A stretch of DNA of 64,000 nt, taken from contig WRBV01000004.1 of NCBI GenBank assembly GCA_009784375.1, forward strand, positions 1-64,000, written 5' to 3'. Below are positions 28,119 to 37,329 of this stretch, one piece after another. Origin of the DNA: Bacillota bacterium. GTDB lineage: Bacteria > Bacillota > Clostridia > Christensenellales > UBA1242. The notes below the pieces were generated by a model. That model did no database searches. It saw nothing but the letters and a program-made list of their open reading frames with translations, and was not told the origin of the DNA. Within the stretch, counting starts at the first letter, position 1. Each line of letters begins with the position of its first letter. Made by a program: the position numbers and the translations under genes.

Positions 28119-29162
28119 CTATCCCTTTTGTCCGTGCAATAACCACGCATCGCTGAAGCCCTTTAAATCTCCGTCCATTACTTTTTGCACGTTGCTTGTC
28201 TCGTGTCCTGTCCTGTGGTCTTTCACCATTGTATATGGGCACATTACATAACTTCGTATTTGGCTTCCCCATTCGATTTTCATTTGTACAGGTTGAAGAT
28301 TCTTCAACTTGCGCTGTTCATTTTCATAATGCAAGAATTCAAGCTTGCTCACCAAATTTTGCATTGCCGTTTCTCGGTTTTTGATTTGACTTCGACCGCT
28401 TTGGCATGTAACAACAACCCCTGTTGGAATGTGTGTTATTCGTACAGCAGACTCGGTTCGATTGACATGCTGTCCTCCCGCACCACTTGCACGGTATACA
28501 TCTACACGCAGGTCTTTGTCCTCCAAAACAAGGTTAGTCTTTTCAATCACAGGCACAACTTCTACCGCACAAAACGACGTATGACGACGAGAATTCGAAT
28601 CAAACGGAGATATTCGGACAAGCCTGTGAACACCGCTCTCGCTCTTTAAAATGCCGTATGCGTTATGACCTGATACCGTAAATGATGCGCCCTTTATACC
28701 TGCACCATCGCCATCGAGATGGTCGGTGACCTCGACCGTGAAATCGTTCTGTTCACAAAACCGCAACAACATTCGCAGAACAATCTCCGCCCAATCTTGT
28801 GCCTCGGTGCCACCCGCACCCGCGGTGATATTAATAACACAATCGTTCGAATCATATTTATCGGATAGCAATGTTTTCATATAAAATTCGTCAAATTCAG
28901 AAGTTAATCGTTTATATTCATCCAACAATTCATTTTCAGGAAACAATTTTACAAGTTCTAAAAATTCCTCGTTACCCCTTACAAGTGCATGATAAGTCGC
29001 CACAAAATCACCAAGCGCGGTAATTTTTTTATTTCTCGCAATATCGTTCCAATCTTGTTCTTGTAACTTTTTCAATTCCGTTACCTCAGATTCCTTTGCC
29101 GAAATCATGGATGATAATGTCCGTAACTTTTCAAGATTATCGCTGATAATTTTTGTATCCAT
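28119..29162 (-). CDS. prfB: Peptide chain release factor 2, no programmed frameshift
   Basis: SPFDSNSRRHTSF; RASGAGGQHVNRTESAVRITH. Confidence 0.95.
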   Translation of the reverse strand: MDTKIISDNLEKLRTLSSMISAKESEVTELKKLQEQDWNDIARNKKITALGDFVATYHALVRGNEEFLELVKLFPENELLDEYKRLTSEFDEFYMKTLLSDKYDSNDCVINITAGAGGTEAQDWAEIVLRMLLRFCEQNDFTVEVTDHLDGDGAGIKGASFTVSGHNAYGILKSESGVHRLVRISPFDSNSRRHTSFCAVEVVPVIEKTNLVLEDKDLRVDVYRASGAGGQHVNRTESAVRITHIPTGVVVTCQSGRSQIKNRETAMQNLVSKLEFLHYENEQRKLKNLQPVQMKIEWGSQIRSYVMCPYTMVKDHRTGHETSNVQKVMDGDLKGFSDAWLLHGQKG

Positions 29163-29216
29163 GTGGATAAGATACGGTAAATATGATGTTTAGTCAACAA
29201 GAGTCCCATCTTTGAA

Positions 29217-29436
29217 CGTCATCCAGAGGAGTCACGTAGTGACGACGAAGAATCTAGGCGAAGCCGCAATGAATTCTTCAATACCATTTCGACCAAAGCC
29301 CCGCAAGGGGCGCAGCGGAGAAATCTAGCGTATGCGATATATCTTATCTTTTTACGCATTCGCTAGATCTCTCCGCTCTCTCGCAAGCTCGGTCGATCGA
29401 GATGGTTTTATATTATTTAATCGCCAGGAGGATGAC
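29217..29436. repeat. Composite palindromic element: family-1 arm with a second palindrome (29283-29407) apparently inserted
   Basis: GTCATCCAGAGGAGTCACG...GAATCTAGGCGAAGCCGC, then ACCATTTCGACC...GGTCGATCGAGATGGT, then GGATGAC. Confidence 0.75.
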
Positions 29437-29440
29437 AAAG

Positions 29441-29470
29441 AAAAAACCACTCTATGCAAGTGGTTCTTTT
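29441..29470. terminator. Intrinsic terminator
   Basis: AAAAAACCACTCTATGCAAGTGGTTCTTTTA. Confidence 0.75.
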
Positions 29471-29706
29471 AATCTTTTTTGTTCGTTACCACGATTGCTT
29501 AATTCAATTCTGCTTTTCTTTTTTCCGAAAAGTGCTAGGTCTTCTTCTGCAAAAGCATGCGTGTAACCATTTTCACATTTTACTATGTATCCAAAACCTG
29601 TGTTAGGTCCAAAAAAATTTTCTTTGACTTGTGTGATTGTTCCCATACCATACTTATGATTCAATATCATGTCGCCACATCTAAATTTTCCCGTACAAGC
29701 CACCAT
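29452..29706 (-). CDS. Small hypothetical protein (possible DUF3553-like)
   Basis: GDMILNHKYGMGTITQVKENFFG...; operon with iscU. Confidence 0.5.
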   Translation of the reverse strand: MVACTGKFRCGDMILNHKYGMGTITQVKENFFGPNTGFGYIVKCENGYTHAFAEEDLALFGKKKSRIELSNRGNEQKRLKEPLA

Positions 29707-29708
29707 AC

Positions 29709-30101
29709 CTATTTCCCTTTCTTTGCCTGTTTCTTTTGTTGCTTTCTGTAATCTTCTACCGCCGCGGCAATTACTTCGCTTGCCATCACGCTACAATGAA
29801 TTTTTTGTGGTGGGACATCACCCATTACATTAAGGACATCTTTGTTTGTAATTTTCAATGCGCGGTCAATTGATTTACCACGTACAAGGTCGCACGCGAT
29901 ATCGGTTGAAACGATAGCCGCAACGCAACCAAAGGTTTTAAACTTTGCATCTTCGATAATGCCCGCGTCACTTACTCGCAGGTACATTTTCATGATATCG
30001 CCACATGCCGCGTTTCCAATTTCACCTTTTGCATTGGCACCCTTAAGTGTTCCTGCGTTCTTTGGATTTTTAAATCTTTCCATTGCCTGTTCGCTGTACA
30101 T
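29709..30101 (-). CDS. Fe-S cluster scaffold IscU/NifU-like
   Basis: RFKNPKNAGTLKGANAKGEIGNAACGDIMKMYLRV; three conserved Cys. Confidence 0.93.
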   Translation of the reverse strand: MYSEQAMERFKNPKNAGTLKGANAKGEIGNAACGDIMKMYLRVSDAGIIEDAKFKTFGCVAAIVSTDIACDLVRGKSIDRALKITNKDVLNVMGDVPPQKIHCSVMASEVIAAAVEDYRKQQKKQAKKGK

Positions 30102-30103
30102 AT

Positions 30104-31273
30104 TTACTCCTTCACCTTTTTAGGACCTTTGATTGCACTCATGCTGCGTAGTTTTTTTATAATTTTTTCAAGTTGCCCGATTGTATAATCAATATCATCT
30201 TTTGTTGTAGAACGCCCAAACGAGAATCTTACCGAACTTTGGTTAAGTTCTACTGGAACGTTCATAGCATCAAGAACATGACTTCGCGCAAGTGTTCCAC
30301 TTGAACATGCCGATCCAGTTGAAACCGCAATTCCCGCAAGGTCAAGCATCATCAGTACGCTTTCGCCCTCGCAGCCTGCGAAACTTATATTTACGTTATT
30401 GACAAGTCTTTGTGTTCTGTGACCGTTTAATTTAACGTTCTTAATACGTTCTTCTACTTGCTTGATGAAATAGTCACGTAACGTACGAATTCGTGAGTTA
30501 TTTGTCTGGGCATCACGCATAAGAACTTCTACCGCAGCACCAAAACCAACAATCGCAGGGACGTTTTGTGTACCACCACGACGGTTACGTTCTTGACTTC
30601 CGCCCTGCATAAATTTTTCGACCTTTAATCCGTTACGAATATATAATGCACCAATTCCTTTTGGTCCATATATTTTATGAGCCGACAATGATAATGCGTC
30701 AATTGACATTTCTTTTACATTGATGTGAACGTTACCAAGCGCCTGGACCGCATCGGTATGAAATGGAACGCCACGTTTTTTGCAAAGTTGTGCAAGTGTA
30801 TTGATGTACTGGATTGTTCCAACTTCGTTGTTCGCAGCCATCACAGAAACAAGTGCAGCAGGCTTTGACAAACGTGCCACAAGGTCAGAAACAACAACAA
30901 CACCCGCCTCGTCAACCTCGATATATTCGACAATGTATCCATCTTTTTCAAGCTGTTTACATGTTTCAATAATTGCAGGATGTTCGATTGCACTTACCAA
31001 AATTCGCTTTGATTTGCTTTTACGGACGATACCATTTATTATCCAGTTATTAGCCTCGGTCGCACCGCTTGTAAAGTAAATCTCGTTTGGGTTCGCACCA
31101 ATAGTCGCCGCAATTTGGGAACGTGATTTTGCAACAGCACGTTCGGCTTCACGACCAAAAGAATGAATGCTTGCCGCGTTACCAAATTCACTTGTGAAAT
31201 ATGGCATCATTGTTTGCATTACTTCGCCGCTTACATATGTTGTTGCGGCATTATCAAGATAGATTTTTCGCAT
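30104..31273 (-). CDS. Cysteine desulfurase (NifS/IscS family)
   Basis: MRKIYLDNAATTYVS; SAHKIYGPKGIGALYIR; STGSACSSG. Confidence 0.94.
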   Translation of the reverse strand: MRKIYLDNAATTYVSGEVMQTMMPYFTSEFGNAASIHSFGREAERAVAKSRSQIAATIGANPNEIYFTSGATEANNWIINGIVRKSKSKRILVSAIEHPAIIETCKQLEKDGYIVEYIEVDEAGVVVVSDLVARLSKPAALVSVMAANNEVGTIQYINTLAQLCKKRGVPFHTDAVQALGNVHINVKEMSIDALSLSAHKIYGPKGIGALYIRNGLKVEKFMQGGSQERNRRGGTQNVPAIVGFGAAVEVLMRDAQTNNSRIRTLRDYFIKQVEERIKNVKLNGHRTQRLVNNVNISFAGCEGESVLMMLDLAGIAVSTGSACSSGTLARSHVLDAMNVPVELNQSSVRFSFGRSTTKDDIDYTIGQLEKIIKKLRSMSAIKGPKKVKE

Positions 31274-31344
31274 AATATAAATTATACACCAAAAGATGTG
31301 CATGAGTCAATATAGAAGATGACAATAATTGAAATTTTGGTAAA

Positions 31345-31653
31345 TTACACAAAGAATTCTGCAAACCTTTTTGCAAGAACAGGCTTTGGCTTTAACCCAA
31401 CCAATGTTTCCAATGCCTCGCCGTCTTTGAAAAGAATCATTGTTGGTAATGTGACCACTCCAAATTGGGATACAAGGTCACCCGATTCGGCTGTATTCAC
31501 TTTTATAAAGTTGACACTAGAAAACTCGGTCATCAAAGATGCAAGCAATGTTTCCTGCATTTTGCAATTGCCGCATCCGACACCCGAGAACATTACAAAA
31601 GAATGTCCGTTTGCCACTTCAGCTTCAAATTGAGATTGTGTTATTTGTTTCAT
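31345..31653 (-). CDS. Thioredoxin-like protein with CGNC active site
   Basis: FVMFSGVGCGNCKMQETLL...VVTLPTMILFKDGE. Confidence 0.88.
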   Translation of the reverse strand: MKQITQSQFEAEVANGHSFVMFSGVGCGNCKMQETLLASLMTEFSSVNFIKVNTAESGDLVSQFGVVTLPTMILFKDGEALETLVGLKPKPVLAKRFAEFFV

Positions 31654-31693
31654 AGTTGTTATATTAAACCATTTATTGACCCTTGGCAATTAG

Positions 31694-33040
31694 TTATTGG
31701 ATAATCGGCTGGACTTGTTTACCCATTAATGCCGCATCAATTGTTTCCAAAACTTTTGAAAAATCACAGACCATTGAATAGGGCTTGTTGATATGATCGT
31801 CTTGGCTGAATGGTACAAAGTAATAATGTTTTCGTGCAAGTAACATCCCTATATTCGCCGCTTGACCACTTAGTGCATCGTTTGTTGAAATGCCTATAAT
31901 GCATGGCTTTGCATTACGTAAAAGGGCTTTGACACTCATCGTTACTGGTGTATCTGTAATTGCGTTGCTGAGTTTTGCTATGGTGTTACCTGTTGCTGGG
32001 AAAACTACACTTGCCACTACCCTTTTATTTGATGATAATAACTCGGCTTTTGCTATGCTGTCTATAATTTTATTGCCCGTTATATCTACCAATTGCTGTT
32101 TGAATTCATTGATGTTAACAAAACGGTTTGCAGTAGCAGCATTATCACTCAAGCATGGAATCACATCATATATTTTCACCATATCTTCCAAGACTGGGAG
32201 CAATTTTGTATAGCAACACGAACTTGCAGTTATACACAACACTATGCTCAGTTTATCGGATACCATCTTCTGGTGCCTTGTCATTGCGTTATATACCGCC
32301 TGTGCCGCTTTGTCTGGATGGAATCTTCCTGGCAATGCGGGTTCAATCGTGTAATCAAACATTTCGCGGTTAAGCCCGCCCCAATCAAAACCATATGGCG
32401 CACTTGCAAGTTCATAGATTGCTGGCTTGACTTTTGGTTTAGTTTGTTTGCATGTTTTACAAAAATAAATGGTTCGTAGCAACTTTTCACCAATAACCAG
32501 CGACGGTATAGTGTTGATTATAATATCGAATTTTGAAAGGTTTACATATTGAAAATGTGCACGCTCACCATACTTACCAACCATCTCCTGGACTTTGTGA
32601 TGATTGAAATTAAGAACATGAATCTCATGGTTATGCAGAACTTTTTCTAATTCCACACATAATTTACCCCACCCAATTATAAGAATTTTCTTTTTCACAT
32701 CTCCAAAACGTTTTTTTATTATCTCATCTTGCGCAAGTGCAGTTAAGTAATTATTTTCACGTATAAACTGTTCATCACAACTCAGGCACACATATTGTAA
32801 ATCATTAAGCTTGAGCAGAGAATCATCCAACTGGTTTGGATAACCATAAACGGTAGTCCCTCTTGGAAGATTCTTTAACATATCGGACGTTATTTCCAAT
32901 CGTGGCTCTACGAACGCTATACTCTCACCCTGTATATTCATGTCTTCAAAGTCAAAGATTCCTTTTCCGTCAAATAACTTCACAAGTTCGGCAACCCTTT
33001 TGTCTTGTGATTTTTTGTTTATAAATACATTTTTTACCAT
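31694..33040 (-). CDS. Dipicolinate synthase, DpaA-DpaB fusion
   Basis: N-half DpaA-like (ILIIGWGKLCVELEKVL, ASAPYGFDW), C-half DpaB flavoprotein-like (ITASSCCYTKLLPVLEDM, VFPATGNTIAKLSNAITDTPVTMSVKALLRNAKPCIIGISTNDALSGQAANIG). Confidence 0.88.
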   Translation of the reverse strand: MVKNVFINKKSQDKRVAELVKLFDGKGIFDFEDMNIQGESIAFVEPRLEITSDMLKNLPRGTTVYGYPNQLDDSLLKLNDLQYVCLSCDEQFIRENNYLTALAQDEIIKKRFGDVKKKILIIGWGKLCVELEKVLHNHEIHVLNFNHHKVQEMVGKYGERAHFQYVNLSKFDIIINTIPSLVIGEKLLRTIYFCKTCKQTKPKVKPAIYELASAPYGFDWGGLNREMFDYTIEPALPGRFHPDKAAQAVYNAMTRHQKMVSDKLSIVLCITASSCCYTKLLPVLEDMVKIYDVIPCLSDNAATANRFVNINEFKQQLVDITGNKIIDSIAKAELLSSNKRVVASVVFPATGNTIAKLSNAITDTPVTMSVKALLRNAKPCIIGISTNDALSGQAANIGMLLARKHYYFVPFSQDDHINKPYSMVCDFSKVLETIDAALMGKQVQPIIQ

Positions 33041-33059
33041 GACTTCATATATTCAATAT

Positions 33060-33638
33060 ATGGAAAAAAAGATTATTGAACGAAAGATGTTTATGGGTGG
33101 AAATACCTCGCAAGGGTTCGTAGGATTCTATGACCAAATCGTTGATATGTATGATTTACGCAAGATGTATATCTTGAAAGGAAGTTCTGGAAGTGGGAAA
33201 TCCACTTTTATTAAAAACTTTGTGAATTCCATAATGAAGACCGATACTTTAAACTCGCACAAGGTAATTACAATAAATTGGATCTATTGCTCGCAAGACC
33301 CTAATTCTTATGATGGTGTTATTATCAAAGAACTTGGGCTTGGAATTATTGACGGTACATTTCCGCACATAGTCGATCCAAAATACCCAGGGATTATCGA
33401 GGAATTCATTGACCTTACACAATTCATCGACGTAAACAAAATTCGAGACAAGGAACAAAGAGTAAAGGAAATTTCGAAAAAGAAAAAAGAACATTTCAAA
33501 CAAGCATATAAATATCTTCAATTGGCAAAACAAGAACATGATAAAATTGAAGCAATATATACACCATGCATAGATTTTAAAAAGATTGACAAATTGCTTG
33601 TTAAATTAATTGCCGATTTATCTATTAGTGAAAAATAA
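33060..33638 (+). CDS. P-loop NTPase, apparently only one half of a duplicated ATPase family
   Basis: GFYDQIVDMYDLRKMYILKGSSGSGKSTFIKN; IYCSQDPNSYDGVIIKELGLGIIDGTFPHIVDPKYPG. Confidence 0.75.
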   Translation: MEKKIIERKMFMGGNTSQGFVGFYDQIVDMYDLRKMYILKGSSGSGKSTFIKNFVNSIMKTDTLNSHKVITINWIYCSQDPNSYDGVIIKELGLGIIDGTFPHIVDPKYPGIIEEFIDLTQFIDVNKIRDKEQRVKEISKKKKEHFKQAYKYLQLAKQEHDKIEAIYTPCIDFKKIDKLLVKLIADLSISEK

Positions 33639-34691
33639 ATGCATTGTCCTTACAACGTTTTTTAGATTCTCGGTTGTCGTAAGCAACATAATTTCATTGC
33701 GCGAGAACTTTGTAAGATAAACATCATCAAAGTCTTTTAATATTGCCTTGATGTCATTCAGCTCTACCTGAGCCTTGTTAAATAAACACAGTATTTCTGC
33801 CGTGTGTTTGTTTATATTTTGTTTAACCGCATAAGTTATCGAAAAGAAAGATTCATTGGGCTTTTGGCATGAAACATGGGTAAATTGCTTGCCATGTTCT
33901 TTTGTATTATCAATCAAGAGTGGGACATCGTATTTTTTAAGAAGTGGCAGGCAATCTGGATATATAATCGAAGCACCTGAACTTGCAAGTTTATACAAAG
34001 TACTATAATCAAGCCGTGATATCCCCATTGTGTCGTCAACAATAGATGGGTCAGCAGTCTGTACACCATGAGTATCGGTGAAATTTTCATATAAAAAGGC
34101 ACCAAGTAAAGACGCAATCACAGCACCAGTATAATCACTTCCACCACGATCAAATGTCTTTATACCACCATTTACACTTGTTCCATAGAACCCACCCATT
34201 ACTATACCAGTTGTTGCAAGAGTGCTTCGAAGCGTTTCCAAACGTTGTTTTGTGGCACGCTCGTCAACCTTGCCTTTTGTGTTAATAACAATATATTTCG
34301 CAGCATCAATAAACTTGAAATCAAGAATACGGGCAAATATTAACGCCATAAAATACTCACCACGACTTATTATAAAATCTCGACTGCATCTATTGATTTC
34401 CAGCTCTTCACGAAAACGTGCAAGCTCTTGGCTTATATCTACATTTAAATCACGCCCAACGTTTTCAAACCTTGTGATAACTTCGTTTACTGCGATACTT
34501 GAATCTGTGAAACAGATTTCGGCATGCCCTTCGATCAAAAGGTCGGTTATTTTTTTCTTAAAACATTTATCTTTGCCTGGTGCCGACACCACAACAAAAC
34601 GACGATTTTTATCCGATTCAACTATGTTCTTTGCATGTAATATTTTCTCGGCAGTCGCAAGTGAACTGCCACCAAATTTAATAACTTTCAT
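33618..34691 (-). CDS. Aspartate kinase
   Basis: MKVIKFGGSSLATAEKI; TFDRGGSDYTGAVIASLL; TADPSIV. Confidence 0.92.
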   Translation of the reverse strand: MKVIKFGGSSLATAEKILHAKNIVESDKNRRFVVVSAPGKDKCFKKKITDLLIEGHAEICFTDSSIAVNEVITRFENVGRDLNVDISQELARFREELEINRCSRDFIISRGEYFMALIFARILDFKFIDAAKYIVINTKGKVDERATKQRLETLRSTLATTGIVMGGFYGTSVNGGIKTFDRGGSDYTGAVIASLLGAFLYENFTDTHGVQTADPSIVDDTMGISRLDYSTLYKLASSGASIIYPDCLPLLKKYDVPLLIDNTKEHGKQFTHVSCQKPNESFFSITYAVKQNINKHTAEILCLFNKAQVELNDIKAILKDFDDVYLTKFSRNEIMLLTTTENLKNVVRTMHLFFTNR

Positions 34692-34701
34692 AACTCAGTT
34701 T

Positions 34702-34880
34702 ATAAAAAATGCAACTAAAAGGTGCGTCGCCCTTCGTCGTTCTATGCATATATTTTGGACACTAAGGCAAGATTATTCCTGTCAAAATCGTAAGCAATGA
34801 CCTGTGCGACAAAGGAGCACGCTTGAAATAGTATCATTTATGTCAAACGACGAAGTCGGATATTTTTCCTAGGTCATAAA
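34702..34880 (-). ncRNA. Structured RNA-like element, copy C, in aspartate kinase leader, ending in a terminator 10-20 nt before ATG
   Basis: TTTATGACCTAGGAA...GCCTTAGTGTCCAAAATATATGCATAGAA...TTGCATTTTTT. Confidence 0.6.
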
Positions 34881-34920
34881 GTTTGTGATACAAAGCGTGT
34901 AAGAACACTATACTTATATT

Positions 34921-35802
34921 ATGAAAAAAGGTTTCAGAGGTTTTTACATCAAATGCAATGGCGAGAAAAATATCGCCTTTGTTTTTGGACAGAACGCAAA
35001 CAAAAGTAATAAATCATCTTTTATTCAAGTAATAACTAAGGATGCATCATTTAATGAGAACTTTGAATTTGACGAGTTCACACATTCAAAAAAGCCATTT
35101 CGTGTATCCGTAGGTGAAACTTTTATAGATTCTAATTCACTTAATGTAGAAATTAACCGTCCTGGTCTCCAAGTCCACGGCAAGCTTGAATTCAGCGAGT
35201 TTGCAAAAATAAAATATGATGCAATGGGTCCATTGAAACTTCTTCCCCGTATGGAGTGTAAACACTATGTTACAAGCATGTCACACACGGTGACAGGACA
35301 ACTTGTAATCAATGGTGAGATTTATACATTTAACAATGACCCAGGCTATATCGAGGGCGACCGTGGCAAATCGTTTCCATTGCGATATTTTTGGACACAA
35401 TGCAATTCATGGACTGAATCCAAAGATTTATCAATAATGGCGGCAGCCGCACGAATTCCGTATATGGGCATACGATTTACTGGAACAATTTGCATTGTGC
35501 ATTATGCGGGCAAAGAATATAGACTTGCAAGCTATCTTGGCGCACGTGTCAAGGAATTCACTAATACCAATTTTGTCATTAAACAAGGTTCTAAGCTACT
35601 TGAAATCAAAGTCACGGACGACCAATCAAAACATTCGTTATTCGCACCAGACCTTGGTAACATGACACGCATCATCAAAGAAAACATCCATGCCACAGTA
35701 AATTATAAATTCACGGTCGGTCGAGGCAAAAATCGTCAAATACTATTTGATATTACAAGTCCGAACGCCGCATTTGAATTTTCAGAAAAACCAAATGAAT
35801 AA
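34921..35802 (+). CDS. Tocopherol cyclase-like family protein
   Basis: DPGYIEGDRGKSFPLRYFWTQCNSW signature. Confidence 0.8.
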   Translation: MKKGFRGFYIKCNGEKNIAFVFGQNANKSNKSSFIQVITKDASFNENFEFDEFTHSKKPFRVSVGETFIDSNSLNVEINRPGLQVHGKLEFSEFAKIKYDAMGPLKLLPRMECKHYVTSMSHTVTGQLVINGEIYTFNNDPGYIEGDRGKSFPLRYFWTQCNSWTESKDLSIMAAAARIPYMGIRFTGTICIVHYAGKEYRLASYLGARVKEFTNTNFVIKQGSKLLEIKVTDDQSKHSLFAPDLGNMTRIIKENIHATVNYKFTVGRGKNRQILFDITSPNAAFEFSEKPNE

Positions 35803-35803
35803 A

Positions 35804-36550
35804 TCATGCCTTTGTTGCATTGTTCACCATCAAGTCTTTAATAAGTGCGGCACTTTTTACCCTTATACTTAGTGCGTCATCAACTTCAACGCTAAACGTT
35901 CCTGCATGTATTTGATTTTTCATTTCACAAATCCTTGTGAAATCTTTTTCAAAGATGGTTTTTATTGAGCCACATTGAATCGAGAAATGGCTGTCACTTC
36001 CACCTATAACATTCACTCCAAGTGTTTTAGCAAGTGCTTTTACATCAACTGTATTTTGGTCTTCCCCAAGTGTTGCCAAGTCTGCTGCATTTAATTCAAC
36101 AGCATCAAAGACCTTTAATAAATCTTTATCAATTCCAGCAAAATCAATGCGACTTCTAAATGGATGAGCAAAAACAACAAGAGTACTTTCATCCTTTGTT
36201 AAACAATCAACCAGATTCTTAAACAGTATACCTTTCGGACATTTTTTACTGTATTCAAGCACTAATTCGGGACAAGTAATAACTATAACGTCTAAACCTT
36301 CGTCTGTAGTAATTTCAACGCCTGTGAATACTTTGAAACCATCTTTCTCAAAGCAATCATCAATCCTGGTAAAATTTGCGGATAAGTATTCATAGCATTC
36401 TTCAAAGTTTACTGAATGGGAATGCTCGTTTAACACAAAAGAATTAAGCCCAGCCAACTTTGCTTCTTTTATTTTTTGCAAAAATTCTGGTACGCAAAAT
36501 GGCATGCTGCTTTTAAGTTTTCCATGCACATGAAAATCAATTGTAATCAT
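35804..36550 (-). CDS. PHP-domain phosphoesterase
   Basis: ITIDFHVHGK; FVLNEHSHSVN; FAHPFR; GGSDSHF. Confidence 0.88.
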   Translation of the reverse strand: MITIDFHVHGKLKSSMPFCVPEFLQKIKEAKLAGLNSFVLNEHSHSVNFEECYEYLSANFTRIDDCFEKDGFKVFTGVEITTDEGLDVIVITCPELVLEYSKKCPKGILFKNLVDCLTKDESTLVVFAHPFRSRIDFAGIDKDLLKVFDAVELNAADLATLGEDQNTVDVKALAKTLGVNVIGGSDSHFSIQCGSIKTIFEKDFTRICEMKNQIHAGTFSVEVDDALSIRVKSAALIKDLMVNNATKA

Positions 36551-36663
36551 GTGTAAGTATATCTCACGCGAATTAAAAATGCCTAATAATATGACAAGTC
36601 TGCCGCAATAAACTTTAATAAAAATGTTTACAAAGACAGAACGACATGTTATAATTAAATATT

Positions 36664-36749
36664 GGGTGGTTGCCAGAGCGGTCAATTGGAGCAGACTGTA
36701 AATCTGTCGTCGTGAGACTACGGTGGTTCGAATCCATCACCACCCACCA
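36664..36749 (+). tRNA. tRNA-Tyr (GTA), CCA encoded
   Basis: GGGTGGT...ctGTAaa...GGTTCGAATCC...ACCACCCACCA; long variable arm. Confidence 0.97.
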
Positions 36750-36754
36750 ACGTA

Positions 36755-36781
36755 AATCACCAAACGGTGATTTTTTTTATT
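36755..36781 (+). terminator. Terminator after tRNA-Tyr
   Basis: AAATCACCAAACGGTGATTTTTTTTATT. Confidence 0.85.
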
Positions 36782-36903
36782 GGGTGTTGGGATATAAAGG
36801 AATAAATTAATTGTTTGTGTTACATTAATCATTTTTTTAAAAAAATCGAGTAATTAATCAACTTTTCTTTGGGTTTTGATATGCATTATTGGTATAATTG
36901 ACT

Positions 36904-37230
36904 ATGGAAACGATTTTTCGAAAATCAAAAATAACACCCAAGAAAGTTGGACAATTTGTAACTATTTATAAACGACCTAATGGTTACAATATGCCGTTTG
37001 ATAGTAGTGATAATTTTGATTTTATTGTTATAGAAAGTGCCGATGAAAATCATCGTGGACAATTTAAATTTGACAAAGAAATTTTAATAAAGCAAGGCAT
37101 AATTACTCACGGAGAAATTTTTGGAAAAATGGGATTGCGAGTATATCCACCATGGACAAAACCAACAGCCAAACAAGCAATCAAAACACAACAATGGCAG
37201 TTACTTTATTTCTCTTCATTTAGATCATAA
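36904..37230 (+). CDS. MepB-like protein, N-terminally short
   Basis: SKITPKKVGQFVTIYKRPNGYNMPFDSSDNFDFIVIES...LRVYPPWTKPTAKQAIKTQQWQLLYF. Confidence 0.75.
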   Translation: METIFRKSKITPKKVGQFVTIYKRPNGYNMPFDSSDNFDFIVIESADENHRGQFKFDKEILIKQGIITHGEIFGKMGLRVYPPWTKPTAKQAIKTQQWQLLYFSSFRS

Positions 37231-37329
37231 AAAATCTATTTACTTGATGGTTTAATCTCTCTATTTTTGAATTCAAAATGAGAGGTCTTGTATTTGTTAT
37301 TGTAATACAATATAGGCAAGGAGGACAAA

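Noticed and set aside
34702-34880. Lysine riboswitch upstream of aspartate kinase
   Set aside because: The conserved lysine-riboswitch core was not recognisable, and the same core occurs before a helicase; kept as an unknown element.
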